Source: an uncultured Mucispirillum sp. (GTDB taxonomy: Bacteria; Chrysiogenota; Deferribacteres; Deferribacterales; Mucispirillaceae). From it: a stretch of DNA of 64,000 nt. The notes below the pieces were generated by a model. That model made no database searches. It was not told the origin of the DNA and saw nothing but the letters and a program-made list of their open reading frames with translations. The translations under genes and the position numbers were made by a program. The stretch spans positions 94,398 to 158,397 of the forward strand of contig CALUWI010000004.1 in the NCBI GenBank assembly GCA_944324465.1. Direction: 5' to 3'. Each line of letters starts with the position of its first letter. The first letter of the stretch is position 1. Of the stretch, positions 40,618 to 48,902 are shown piece after piece.

Positions 40618-41589
40618 ATGAATGATAAAGAAATTATTAATTTTGGAATAAATACTTTTCAGATAGAAATAGAAGCCATGAAAAAAGCAATGAACAGCTT
40701 GTCAGAGAGCTTTGCTCAAGCTGTTAATATAATTTTAGGCTGTAAAGGTAGAGTTGTAGTTATTGGTATGGGTAAATCAGGCATTATTGGTAAAAAAATA
40801 GCTGCAACTTTAGCAAGTACAGGGACTCCTGCATTTTTTATGCATCCTGCAGAAGGTATGCATGGCGATTTAGGTATGCTTGTAAAAGGTGATGTTGTAA
40901 TAGGCATATCAAACAGTGGAGAAACTGATGAAATGAAAGTGCTTCTACCATTAATAAAAAGGCTTGGTTCTAAATTAATTGCAATCGTAGGCAAGGCTGA
41001 TTCTACTTTAGGCAGAGAAAGTGACTGCATTCTTGATGCATCAGTTGAAAAAGAAGCCTGCCCTTTAAACCTTGCTCCTACTGCAAGTACTACTGTAGCT
41101 TTAGCAATAGGTGATGCATTGGCTGTTGCTTTAGTAGAATGCCGTGGTTTTAAAGCAGAAGATTTTGCAATGTTTCATCCATCAGGCTCACTTGGTAAAA
41201 GGCTGCTTACTACAGTTAATGATTTAATGCATACAGGCGATGCACTTCCTGTTGTACATGAAAATGATACAGTAGAAAATGCTGTTAAAGAAATAAATAA
41301 GAAAAAATTTGGCTGCACTGCTGTTATAGATAATGATAACAAGCTTACTGGTATTATAACAGACGGTGATTTAAGGCGTGCAATATCTAAATATTCATCA
41401 GTTCATCAGTTAAAAGTTTCTGAAATTATGACACACGGCCCTAAAATGATTATGAAATATGAACTTGCAGCAAAAGCACTTCATATTATGGAAGAATATA
41501 AAATATCTTCATTATTCATTATTGATAAAGAGCAGCACCCTGAAGGTATAATTCATTTTCAGGACTTATTAAAGTTTGGATTAGTATAA
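40618..41589 (+). CDS. kdsD: D-arabinose-5-phosphate isomerase (KdsD/KpsF)
   Basis: 323 residues. An N-terminal SIS sugar isomerase domain (VVIGMGKSGIIGKKIAATLAST; ISNSGETDEM) is followed by two CBS domains from about residue 205. It makes arabinose-5-phosphate, the first step toward Kdo. kdsC, which often follows, is absent; lptC comes next after three bases. Confidence 0.93.
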   Translation: MNDKEIINFGINTFQIEIEAMKKAMNSLSESFAQAVNIILGCKGRVVVIGMGKSGIIGKKIAATLASTGTPAFFMHPAEGMHGDLGMLVKGDVVIGISNSGETDEMKVLLPLIKRLGSKLIAIVGKADSTLGRESDCILDASVEKEACPLNLAPTASTTVALAIGDALAVALVECRGFKAEDFAMFHPSGSLGKRLLTTVNDLMHTGDALPVVHENDTVENAVKEINKKKFGCTAVIDNDNKLTGIITDGDLRRAISKYSSVHQLKVSEIMTHGPKMIMKYELAAKALHIMEEYKISSLFIIDKEQHPEGIIHFQDLLKFGLV

Positions 41590-41592
41590 TTT

Positions 41593-42162
41593 ATGTTAAC
41601 TTTTAAAGGCAGGCTAATAATAATTAATGTTTTTTTGGTTATTTCTCTGCTGATATTTGCTGTTGTTGTAGTAGTTATCATTATAAGAGAAGATGAAGAT
41701 ATGGTGCCATATCAATCTGACCTTTTAAAAAATATTGTCAAAATGAAAGAAATTGATTTATTATATGTTATTGATAATAATACATATGTAAAATTAAAAT
41801 CTAAACAGGGTAATGTTAATATAATTGATTACAATATTGATTTAGTAAATCTTGATGTAACATATACCAGTAAAGATTTTTCCATTGACGTTAAAGCATC
41901 CAGAGGTGAGTATCTTTCACAAAGGTTTTTAAAGGCATATGATAATGTTACTGGACATATGGATAATATGACATTTAAAACAGGTCCTGCTGGTATATTG
42001 GAGTATGATTATGCAGAAGGTAAAGGTATTGTTAAGAATGGTGTAACAATTTATCAGGATAATAATTCTATATCATCAAAAATAGTTGAGTTTGATGTAA
42101 AGAATAACTTTATTATATTTAAAGATAATGTTACAGTAGACTATATACCAGCTCAAGAATAA
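41593..42162 (+). CDS. lptC: LPS export protein LptC
   Basis: 189 residues. One N-terminal membrane helix (about 8-30) anchors a periplasmic beta-jellyroll domain. Sequence is weakly conserved, but the size, topology and place directly before lptA-lptB fit. LptC passes LPS from the LptBFG extractor to the LptA bridge. LptF and LptG are not in the window. Confidence 0.8.
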   Translation: MLTFKGRLIIINVFLVISLLIFAVVVVVIIIREDEDMVPYQSDLLKNIVKMKEIDLLYVIDNNTYVKLKSKQGNVNIIDYNIDLVNLDVTYTSKDFSIDVKASRGEYLSQRFLKAYDNVTGHMDNMTFKTGPAGILEYDYAEGKGIVKNGVTIYQDNNSISSKIVEFDVKNNFIIFKDNVTVDYIPAQE

Positions 42163-42180
42163 TATGATATGGTGAATAAT

Positions 42181-42681
42181 ATGTTTTATAATCATAAATA
42201 TTTAATAATATTAATACTTGTTTTATCCGCACCATTTTTAATGGGAGCAGATGCAAAAACTAAAAATATAAAACCAACTTCCCCTGTTAAAATACAGGCA
42301 GATGAGATGCGGTATTACGGCTCTGAACGCAAATCAACTTTTCATGGTAATGTAGTAGCTGTCAGCGATAACTATACTCTTACTTCTGATGATGTGGTAG
42401 TATTTCTTAATAAAGATATGGATGTTTCTAAAATTTTCTGCACTGGAAATGTAAATTTTAAAAGTGATGATATTGTTTCTATTTCAAAAAAAGCAGATTT
42501 AGACCATAATAAAAAAGTAGCAGTTATTACAGGCAATGTAAAAGTATGGCAGGGTGAAAATTATCTTGAAGGCGAAAAAGTTTTTATATATTATGAAGAA
42601 GAACGGATTGTGGTTGATAAAGGAACAGATAAACGGGTAACAATAATATTTAAACCTGAAAATAACGAGGGTAAAAAATAG
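42181..42681 (+). CDS. lptA: LPS export periplasmic protein LptA (OstA-like)
   Basis: About 166 residues with a clear Sec signal peptide ending near SAPFLMGADA. The OstA core includes IQADEMRYYGSERKSTFHGN and later beta strands. It bridges the periplasm in LPS transport. I prefer the ATG at 42181 because GGTGA lies five bases upstream; an in-frame ATG at 42169 is possible. The stop overlaps the GTG of lptB. Confidence 0.88.
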   Translation: MFYNHKYLIILILVLSAPFLMGADAKTKNIKPTSPVKIQADEMRYYGSERKSTFHGNVVAVSDNYTLTSDDVVVFLNKDMDVSKIFCTGNVNFKSDDIVSISKKADLDHNKKVAVITGNVKVWQGENYLEGEKVFIYYEEERIVVDKGTDKRVTIIFKPENNEGKK

Positions 42682-43400
42682 TGGCTTTAGAAGTAAAAGA
42701 CCTTAAAAAATCTTTTAAAAAAAGGACTGTTGTAAATGGTGTTTCTTTAAACATAAGCAAAGGTGAAATAGTAGGACTTCTTGGTCCAAATGGAGCAGGA
42801 AAAAGTACATCATTTTATATGATTGTAGGGCTATTAAAACCAGAAAAAGGCTCTATTATGCTGAATGGTGAAGATATTACTAAACTGCCTATGTATAAAA
42901 GATGTAAAGCTGGTATTGGGTATCTTCCACAGGAAGCCTCTGTATTTAGGAAAATGTCAGTTTATGATAATATTATGGCTGCATTAGAATTTACTTATGA
43001 TGATAATAAAGTTAGAAAAGAAAGGGCAGAAGTTCTTATAGAAGAATTTCACTTAAACCATGTTGCAAAAAGTTATGGTTATGCTTTATCAGGCGGAGAA
43101 AGAAGGCGTGTTGAAATTGCAAGATGTTTAGCAACTGAGCCTGATTTTATTCTGCTTGATGAGCCTTTTGCAGGTATTGACCCTATCTCTGTTGCAGATA
43201 TTCAAGAAATGGTTTATTCTTTAAAAGACAGGGATATAGGTGTTTTAATTACAGACCACAATGTTCGTGATACATTAAAAATCACTGACAGAGGGTATAT
43301 TATTACAGAGGGTAGTGTGCTTACTCAAGGTTCGCCAAATGATATACTTTCAAATAAAGATGTAATTGATAAATATTTAGGAAAAGGATTTTCTATTTAA
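42681..43400 (+). CDS. lptB: LPS export ABC transporter ATPase LptB
   Basis: 239 residues from a GTG start inside the lptA stop, with GAGG upstream. Walker A is LLGPNGAGKSTSFYMIVG; the signature is ALSGGERRRVEIARCLA; Walker B is FILLDEPFAGIDP. The SGGERRR form of the signature is typical of LptB. It powers LPS extraction from the inner membrane. Confidence 0.95.
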   Translation: MALEVKDLKKSFKKRTVVNGVSLNISKGEIVGLLGPNGAGKSTSFYMIVGLLKPEKGSIMLNGEDITKLPMYKRCKAGIGYLPQEASVFRKMSVYDNIMAALEFTYDDNKVRKERAEVLIEEFHLNHVAKSYGYALSGGERRRVEIARCLATEPDFILLDEPFAGIDPISVADIQEMVYSLKDRDIGVLITDHNVRDTLKITDRGYIITEGSVLTQGSPNDILSNKDVIDKYLGKGFSI

Positions 43401-44881
43401 TGAATAATTTAAATCAAAATCTTGATATAAAAAATACGCTGCAGACTACTGTTTTTATTACTCCACAAATGAAACAGTCCCTTGCTATTCTGCAAATGCC
43501 AATAGTGGAGCTTGAGCAGGAGCTTTCTAATATTTTAGAAGAAAATCCTATATTAGAAGCTGTAGAAGATGGCGGCAGTGATGATTTTGATAATATAGAT
43601 GATTTTGATGATAATGAAAATAATGATTTTTCTGAAGATATAGAAGAAATTCAGGATAAAGATAAAAACCTTGATAACCTTGTAGAAAAAGTAACAGGGG
43701 ACGACTGGGAAGAATATATAGGCTATGAAAAGCTTGATGATATAAGCTATAAATCTACAAATGATGAAAATAATTTTGATTTAGAACAGGTAATTGGTGC
43801 AAAAGAATCTCTTTATGAGCATTTAATGTATCAGTTAAATATTAATATTATTGATAAAGAAGAAAGACGCATAGGTGAATATATTATCGGTAACCTGGCA
43901 GAAGATGGTTATTTTAGAATAGATATACATGATGCCTGCAGTGAGCTTAATGTGGAAGAAAGTTTATTTGAAAAAGTATTAAATATAATAAAAACTTTTA
44001 CTCCATCAGGTATTGCATCATCAACTCTGCAGGAATGTATTATTACACAAATAAAAGATATGAATTGTGATGCAGTTTATGTTGATTTGGCAGAAGAATT
44101 ATTAGCTGGATATTCTGTAGAGCTTGCAGCTTTTAAATATGATGATATATTAAAAGGTATGAGTATTGAAAGAGATACTTTTGATTATCTTTTGCAGTTA
44201 ATTAAAAAGACAGACCCGCGTCCAGGGCTAAATTTTTCTGGCAGCGATACAAAATTTATTACACCTGATGTTTTTATAGTGCCAAATGAAGAAAATTTTG
44301 ATATAATTGTTAATGAAAAAGGTCTTCCTAATATAAGGCTTAATAATTACTATATAAAAATGCTGCAGGGAAGCAATTTAGACAGTGAAGCAAAAAGCTA
44401 TATTAAAGATAAAGTTAAAAATGCAGTATGGGTAATAGAAAGCCTGCAGAAAAGGCAGAAAGCTATATATAAGGTTGTAAAAGCTATTGCTGATTATCAG
44501 GGAGAATTTTTACAGCATGGCATAAGTATGCTGAAACCTTTAAAATTAAAAGATATTGCAGAAGCTACAGGACTTCATGAATCAACAGTAAGCCGTGTAA
44601 CTTCTGGTAAATACGCTATGACAAAGCATGGTTTGATAGAGCTGAAATCATTTTTCTCTAAAAGCCTTGAAAGCCAGGATGGAGATATGTCAATAGGCGT
44701 TATAAAACAAAAAATAAAAGAGCTGATTGATGAAGAAGACAAAGAAGTTTGTCTTTCTGACCAGCGAATAGTAGAGTTAATGGAAGAAAAAGGTATAAAA
44801 ATTGCGAGACGCACTGTTGCGAAATATAGAGATGAAATGAATATTCCAACAATGTCGCAAAGAAGAAGGCTAAGGAGGTAA
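43400..44881 (+). CDS. rpoN: RNA polymerase sigma-54 factor
   Basis: 493 residues. The N-terminal region I has a glutamine-rich start (QTTVFITPQMKQSLAILQMP), then an acidic region II, the core-binding region and the C-terminal RpoN box ARRTVAKYRDEMNI. Sigma-54 needs enhancer-binding ATPases and often IHF bending; an IHF-type gene is at 11618. Start overlaps lptB by one base. The lptB-rpoN-hpf-rapZ-pts order is conserved in many Gram-negatives. Confidence 0.97.
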   Translation: MNNLNQNLDIKNTLQTTVFITPQMKQSLAILQMPIVELEQELSNILEENPILEAVEDGGSDDFDNIDDFDDNENNDFSEDIEEIQDKDKNLDNLVEKVTGDDWEEYIGYEKLDDISYKSTNDENNFDLEQVIGAKESLYEHLMYQLNINIIDKEERRIGEYIIGNLAEDGYFRIDIHDACSELNVEESLFEKVLNIIKTFTPSGIASSTLQECIITQIKDMNCDAVYVDLAEELLAGYSVELAAFKYDDILKGMSIERDTFDYLLQLIKKTDPRPGLNFSGSDTKFITPDVFIVPNEENFDIIVNEKGLPNIRLNNYYIKMLQGSNLDSEAKSYIKDKVKNAVWVIESLQKRQKAIYKVVKAIADYQGEFLQHGISMLKPLKLKDIAEATGLHESTVSRVTSGKYAMTKHGLIELKSFFSKSLESQDGDMSIGVIKQKIKELIDEEDKEVCLSDQRIVELMEEKGIKIARRTVAKYRDEMNIPTMSQRRRLRR

Positions 44882-44885
44882 TATT

Positions 44886-45425
44886 ATGAATATTACAGTT
44901 AACGCAAAACACACAACTCTTACAGATGCTATCAGAGATTATTCTGAAAAGAAAATCCAAAGAATAGCAAAATATTTTGATGACAATATGGATGTTCATG
45001 TTAACCTGAATGTTGAAAAAAATATGCATATTGCAGAAATATTCGTAAATGTAAAAGGTATGTTTTTAAAAGGGATAGAAAGGTCTGAAGATATGTATGC
45101 TTCTATTGATATGGCTGTTGATAAAATAGAGAGGCAGGTTGTTAAATATAAAGAAAAACTTACATCTCGTAAAAACATAGAAAACAGAGAATCTATGGAA
45201 GACTTAAAACTTAGTGTTTATGACTATAATGAAGATAGTGCCATAGATGAACCAACTGTTGTTATTTCTAAACAAATACCTGCAAAACCAATGGATATTG
45301 AAGAAGCTATTATGCAGATGGACTTAATGAACAGAAACTTTTTCGTTTTCCGCAATGCAGAAAATTCTGAAATTAATGTTGTCTATAAAAGAGATGACGG
45401 TAAAGTTGGTATTATTGAACCATAA
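44886..45425 (+). CDS. hpf: Ribosome hibernation promoting factor, long form
   Basis: 179 residues. The N-terminal S30AE domain (about 1-100) binds the ribosome decoding centre. The C-terminal dimerisation domain (about 122-179) carries KPMDIEEAIMQMDLMNRNFFVF and VVYKRDDGKVGIIEP. The long form links two 70S ribosomes as 100S particles in stationary phase. AGGAGG lies just upstream, and the gene ends the long operon before a terminator. Confidence 0.95.
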   Translation: MNITVNAKHTTLTDAIRDYSEKKIQRIAKYFDDNMDVHVNLNVEKNMHIAEIFVNVKGMFLKGIERSEDMYASIDMAVDKIERQVVKYKEKLTSRKNIENRESMEDLKLSVYDYNEDSAIDEPTVVISKQIPAKPMDIEEAIMQMDLMNRNFFVFRNAENSEINVVYKRDDGKVGIIEP

Positions 45426-45431
45426 TTATAT

Positions 45432-45461
45432 AAGTGTGGCTGGTATTCAGCCACACTTTTT
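45432..45461 (+). terminator. Rho-independent terminator closing the lpt-rpoN-hpf run
   Basis: An 11-bp perfect stem (AAGTGTGGCTG with CAGCCACACTT) around the loop GTATT is followed by T residues. It lies six bases after hpf and separates it from rapZ and the PTS genes. Confidence 0.93.
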
Positions 45462-45498
45462 ATAATATTTATGTAATCCTTGATTTACAGGAATTTTT

Positions 45499-46344
45499 AT
45501 GAATAACCTTTCCATAGTAATCATAACAGGTCTTTCTGGTGCAGGTAAATCTCATGCTGCTAAAGTATTTGAAGATTTAGGCTATTATACTATTGATAAT
45601 GTGCCGCTGCCTATTCTTGAAAAAGTAGTAGAACTTTTTTACAGCCTTGATAACGGTATAACAAAGGTAGCTTTTGTTATAGATTCAAGAGCAAAAGATA
45701 TAAATTTGGTATATCAGTTTATTAAGATGCTGAAAGAAAAATATAATGCAACATCTATTTTTATGGATGCATCAAGTGAAACTTTAATTAAAAGGTATAA
45801 AGAAACTAGACGGAAACACCCCCTTGGAAGTGATGTTCCAGAATCTATTAAAAAAGAAATCACTCTTATGGGTAATGTAAAAGATATTTCTGATATTGTT
45901 CTAAATACTGATAATAAAAGTATTCATGATTTAACAAAAGAAATAGTAAGTATCTTTGCCATGCATGCAAATGATTTTATAATCACTCTGCAGTCTTTTG
46001 GGTTTAAAAATGGTGTACCTACTGATGCAGATATGATGTTTGATGTAAGGTTTATGCGTAACCCTCATTTTGATGATGGTCTTAGAACAATGACTGGCTT
46101 AAATGAGGAAGTTCAGGAATATGTGAAAGCTGATGAAAGTTATTATAAATTTATGGAAAAGCTTACAGACATGGTAAAAATGCTTATCCCTTTATATATC
46201 AAAGAAGGTAAAAAATATTTTAATGTGTCTATCGGTTGTACAGGTGGTAAACACAGGTCTGTAACTGTTGTTGAAAATCTGGCAGCTGCATTATCTGATG
46301 GCTCATGTAATATAAGGATTAAGCACAGGGATATAGATAAATAA
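45499..46344 (+). CDS. rapZ: RNase adapter RapZ / YvcJ-family nucleotide-binding protein
   Basis: 281 residues. Walker A is TGLSGAGKSHAAK near residue 10; YYTIDNVPLP and the C-terminal FNVSIGCTGGKHRSV are family signatures. In enteric bacteria RapZ presents GlmZ RNA to RNase E and senses glucosamine-6-phosphate. With no RNase E seen here (RNase Y is present instead), the target is open. It sits where hprK-rapZ-PTS genes are usual, but hprK is not there. Confidence 0.93.
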   Translation: MNNLSIVIITGLSGAGKSHAAKVFEDLGYYTIDNVPLPILEKVVELFYSLDNGITKVAFVIDSRAKDINLVYQFIKMLKEKYNATSIFMDASSETLIKRYKETRRKHPLGSDVPESIKKEITLMGNVKDISDIVLNTDNKSIHDLTKEIVSIFAMHANDFIITLQSFGFKNGVPTDADMMFDVRFMRNPHFDDGLRTMTGLNEEVQEYVKADESYYKFMEKLTDMVKMLIPLYIKEGKKYFNVSIGCTGGKHRSVTVVENLAAALSDGSCNIRIKHRDIDK

Positions 46345-46361
46345 TAATTAAAGGATTTGAT

Positions 46362-46763
46362 ATGGTAATTGTTATATTAACACATGGAATGTTTGGTGAG
46401 GAGCTTCTTCATGCTGCTGAAATGATTATAGGCAGGCAGGATAAAGTAGAAGTAATATCTATACAGGGTGGAGTGTCTATGAATGATGCTTCTTTAAAAT
46501 TAGAAGATATTTTAAAGCAGTATAAAACTGAAAGCTGCCTTGTATTTACAGATATGTTTGGCGGAAGTCCTTCTAATATATCAATGGCATATTTAGATAA
46601 AGACACTGTGGAAGTTGTATCTGGTGTTAACCTGCCAATGCTTTTAAAAGCATTTACTATGCGTATGGATAGTGCTAACACTCTTGACAAAATCGCTAAA
46701 GAATCGGCAGAAGCTGGACGAAGTAGTATAAAAGTTGCAGGAGAATTGCTTAATAAAAAATGA
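46362..46763 (+). CDS. PTS mannose-family EIIA
   Basis: 133 residues. The phospho-accepting His is in ILTHGMFGEELLHAAE (residue 8). MFGGSPSNI is the second typical motif. It takes phosphate from HPr and passes it to EIIB. The stop overlaps the EIIB start by four bases. Confidence 0.92.
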   Translation: MVIVILTHGMFGEELLHAAEMIIGRQDKVEVISIQGGVSMNDASLKLEDILKQYKTESCLVFTDMFGGSPSNISMAYLDKDTVEVVSGVNLPMLLKAFTMRMDSANTLDKIAKESAEAGRSSIKVAGELLNKK

Positions 46764-47236
46764 AGCGTCTGATATACAGAGTAGATGACAGGTTTATCCA
46801 TGGTCAGGTTTTAGAAGGCTGGGTAAATTATCTGCATATTAAAGATATTATTATTGTTAATGATGTTATAGCAGCTGATAGTATCCGTGCGTCTATATAC
46901 CAAAGTACACTGCCTTCCGGCTCAAAATTTTCTGTATATACTGTAAATGATTTTTGTGCTAAAAAGCCTTATCTTAAAAATAAGAAAAAATTTACACTTA
47001 TCATACTTGGCTCTATTGATGATTTATTAAAAATACAAGAAACTTTTTCATCAAATATATATTTTAATATCGGCTGTGTTGCAGATAGTACACATGATGT
47101 CTGTATTAATGACAGCGTATTTTTATCATTAAATGATTTTCACAAGCTTCAGACACTGTCTGAAAACTATGATATTTATTTTCACAAAGTTCCATGGGAA
47201 AAGCCTGTAATTTTTTCTAACAACCAAAGAGCATAG
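46760..47236 (+). CDS. PTS mannose/fructose/sorbose-family EIIB
   Basis: 158 residues. The phospho-His is in YRVDDRFIHGQVLEGWV near residue 14. It receives phosphate from EIIA and passes it to sugar during EIIC/EIID transport. Conserved active residues suggest a working transporter. The sugar cannot be read from sequence; mannose-family sugars are the usual range. Confidence 0.92.
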   Translation: MKRLIYRVDDRFIHGQVLEGWVNYLHIKDIIIVNDVIAADSIRASIYQSTLPSGSKFSVYTVNDFCAKKPYLKNKKKFTLIILGSIDDLLKIQETFSSNIYFNIGCVADSTHDVCINDSVFLSLNDFHKLQTLSENYDIYFHKVPWEKPVIFSNNQRA

Positions 47237-47243
47237 GTGCAGT

Positions 47244-47927
47244 ATGGAAGAAATATATATTTGGCAGATAATATTTCTTGTTATTTTCTCTGGGTTTATT
47301 TCAATAGACAGGCTTGCAGGTTTGAATATAATGATTTCTCGTCCTATTATAGTCGCTGGGATTATAGGTATTGTGTTTAATAATATTTATGCAGCACTAA
47401 TGATAGGGCTTATATTTGAATTTATCGGTATGCTTGAAGTACCTGTTGGAACAACTATTGCTCATGATGATTCTTTTGGCGGTTATGCTGGAGCATCAGC
47501 AGTGCTTCTTGGATATGTAAGCCCTGATGCTGTTAATATTTTAGCTGCTATTTTTATTATTTCTCTTTTAATGTATCCTGTTACTTTATCTGATAAAGGG
47601 TTTAGGGAAATCAACAGATATCTTGTTAAAAAAAGTGTCGTAAATAATCAAACAGGTAATGAAAATAAACTTATTGCTTTAGGTATTTTTTTAGCTTTTA
47701 TCCGTGGAGTAGTAGTTTATAATGCTGGTCTTATAATAGTTTTAGTATTTATGAATATTATTAGTAATATTGAACTGCATTTTACTAATCTTTATGAACC
47801 TGTTGTGGCATTAACTATTATAGCTACATTTATGGCTGGTTATTTATTAAGATTTTTGATTATTAACAGGCTGTATAAAGTATTACTACTGGCATTAGGT
47901 GTTGCTGCAGGCTGGTGGATAATATGA
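47244..47927 (+). CDS. PTS mannose-family EIIC (membrane)
   Basis: 227 residues with about six hydrophobic helices, somewhat shorter than enteric EIIC (about 265). The PTS-typical stretch PVGTTIAHDDSFGGYAGAS is present near residue 71. It forms the sugar path with EIID. Its stop overlaps the EIID start by four bases. Confidence 0.88.
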   Translation: MEEIYIWQIIFLVIFSGFISIDRLAGLNIMISRPIIVAGIIGIVFNNIYAALMIGLIFEFIGMLEVPVGTTIAHDDSFGGYAGASAVLLGYVSPDAVNILAAIFIISLLMYPVTLSDKGFREINRYLVKKSVVNNQTGNENKLIALGIFLAFIRGVVVYNAGLIIVLVFMNIISNIELHFTNLYEPVVALTIIATFMAGYLLRFLIINRLYKVLLLALGVAAGWWII

Positions 47928-48628
47928 GAAAACTTGTTATATTTCCAACACTTTTAAAAAGTATGTTTTATCAAGGCAACTGGAATATTACCAATATGCA
48001 GGGCACAGGTTTCAGGTGGCTTTTAAAAGATTTTTTTAAAAATAATAAAACTGAGCTTCCGCCTGATTTTGATTCTTCACCGCTTTATTATTTTAATACT
48101 AACCCTTATTTAGTTACTTTTATTTTAGGGTTATTATTAAAAGAAACTCAGGAAAAAGGTAAGATAGGTGATTATGATAAAATATACTCATCAGCTTTGG
48201 CAGCATTAGGTGATACTTTTTTCTGGCATTCATTAAGGCCATTTGCTTTTTTTGTATCAATATGGGCGATTGTTGTAAATCCTGTGTTATTAATAATTTT
48301 ATATCTTGTCGTTTTTAATTTATTCAATATAGTTTTTAGAGTGCTTGGTTTTTACTATGGATATACATTTGGTGCGAATGTAATGTTTTTATTTAATAAA
48401 ATAGGCTTTAATAAATGGAGTGCTGTTTTTGATGCAATGACCACTTTTATGGCAGGATTTGTGATTGCTTATGTTATTAAATATCAATATGTTGCAGGCT
48501 CTATACATGTTATTAAATCAATTTTACTTTTCATTGTGGGCATAATACTTTCTAAATGGGTGAGAGGGCCGTTAGAATTAATTATTGTAACTACAATACT
48601 TGGAGTACTGTTATTATTTGGAGTATAA
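47924..48628 (+). CDS. PTS mannose-family EIID (membrane)
   Basis: 234 residues, shorter than enteric EIID (about 280). The N-terminus keeps the family stretch SMFYQGNWNITNMQGTGFRW; YYFNTNPYLVTFILG is the next conserved block. Hydrophobic helices fill the C-terminal half. ATG 47924 is chosen because GGTGG lies five bases upstream. Confidence 0.88.
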   Translation: MRKLVIFPTLLKSMFYQGNWNITNMQGTGFRWLLKDFFKNNKTELPPDFDSSPLYYFNTNPYLVTFILGLLLKETQEKGKIGDYDKIYSSALAALGDTFFWHSLRPFAFFVSIWAIVVNPVLLIILYLVVFNLFNIVFRVLGFYYGYTFGANVMFLFNKIGFNKWSAVFDAMTTFMAGFVIAYVIKYQYVAGSIHVIKSILLFIVGIILSKWVRGPLELIIVTTILGVLLLFGV

Positions 48629-48629
48629 T

Positions 48630-48902
48630 ATGAGTTATACATTTGAAGCAGTTATTAAAAATAAATTAGGCATACATGCACGCATTGCTGCACTGCTTGT
48701 GAAAACAGTCAGCAAATACGATGCAGAAGCATATATTCTTTTTCATGGAGATAAAGTAAATATTAAACATTTAATAGATGTAATATCTTTATCTATTACG
48801 CAGAATTCTGTAGTAGAAATAAATGTAGAAGGAAACGAGGCTGCAGAGTGTAGTAAAGAATTGCAGCATTTAATAGAAAATAGTTTTGGAGAAATGTCTT
48901 GA
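48630..48902 (+). CDS. ptsH: Phosphocarrier HPr-like protein with His at the Ser46 position
   Basis: 90 residues. The phospho-His site is LGIHARIAAL (H16 here; H15 in B. subtilis numbering); the usual Pro after the Arg is Ile. The regulatory site, normally KSIMGVMSL, reads KHLIDVISL, so Ser46 is replaced by His. It cannot be a serine target of HPr kinase. GGAG precedes the ATG at 48630. It overlaps ptsI by four bases. Confidence 0.9.
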   Translation: MSYTFEAVIKNKLGIHARIAALLVKTVSKYDAEAYILFHGDKVNIKHLIDVISLSITQNSVVEINVEGNEAAECSKELQHLIENSFGEMS

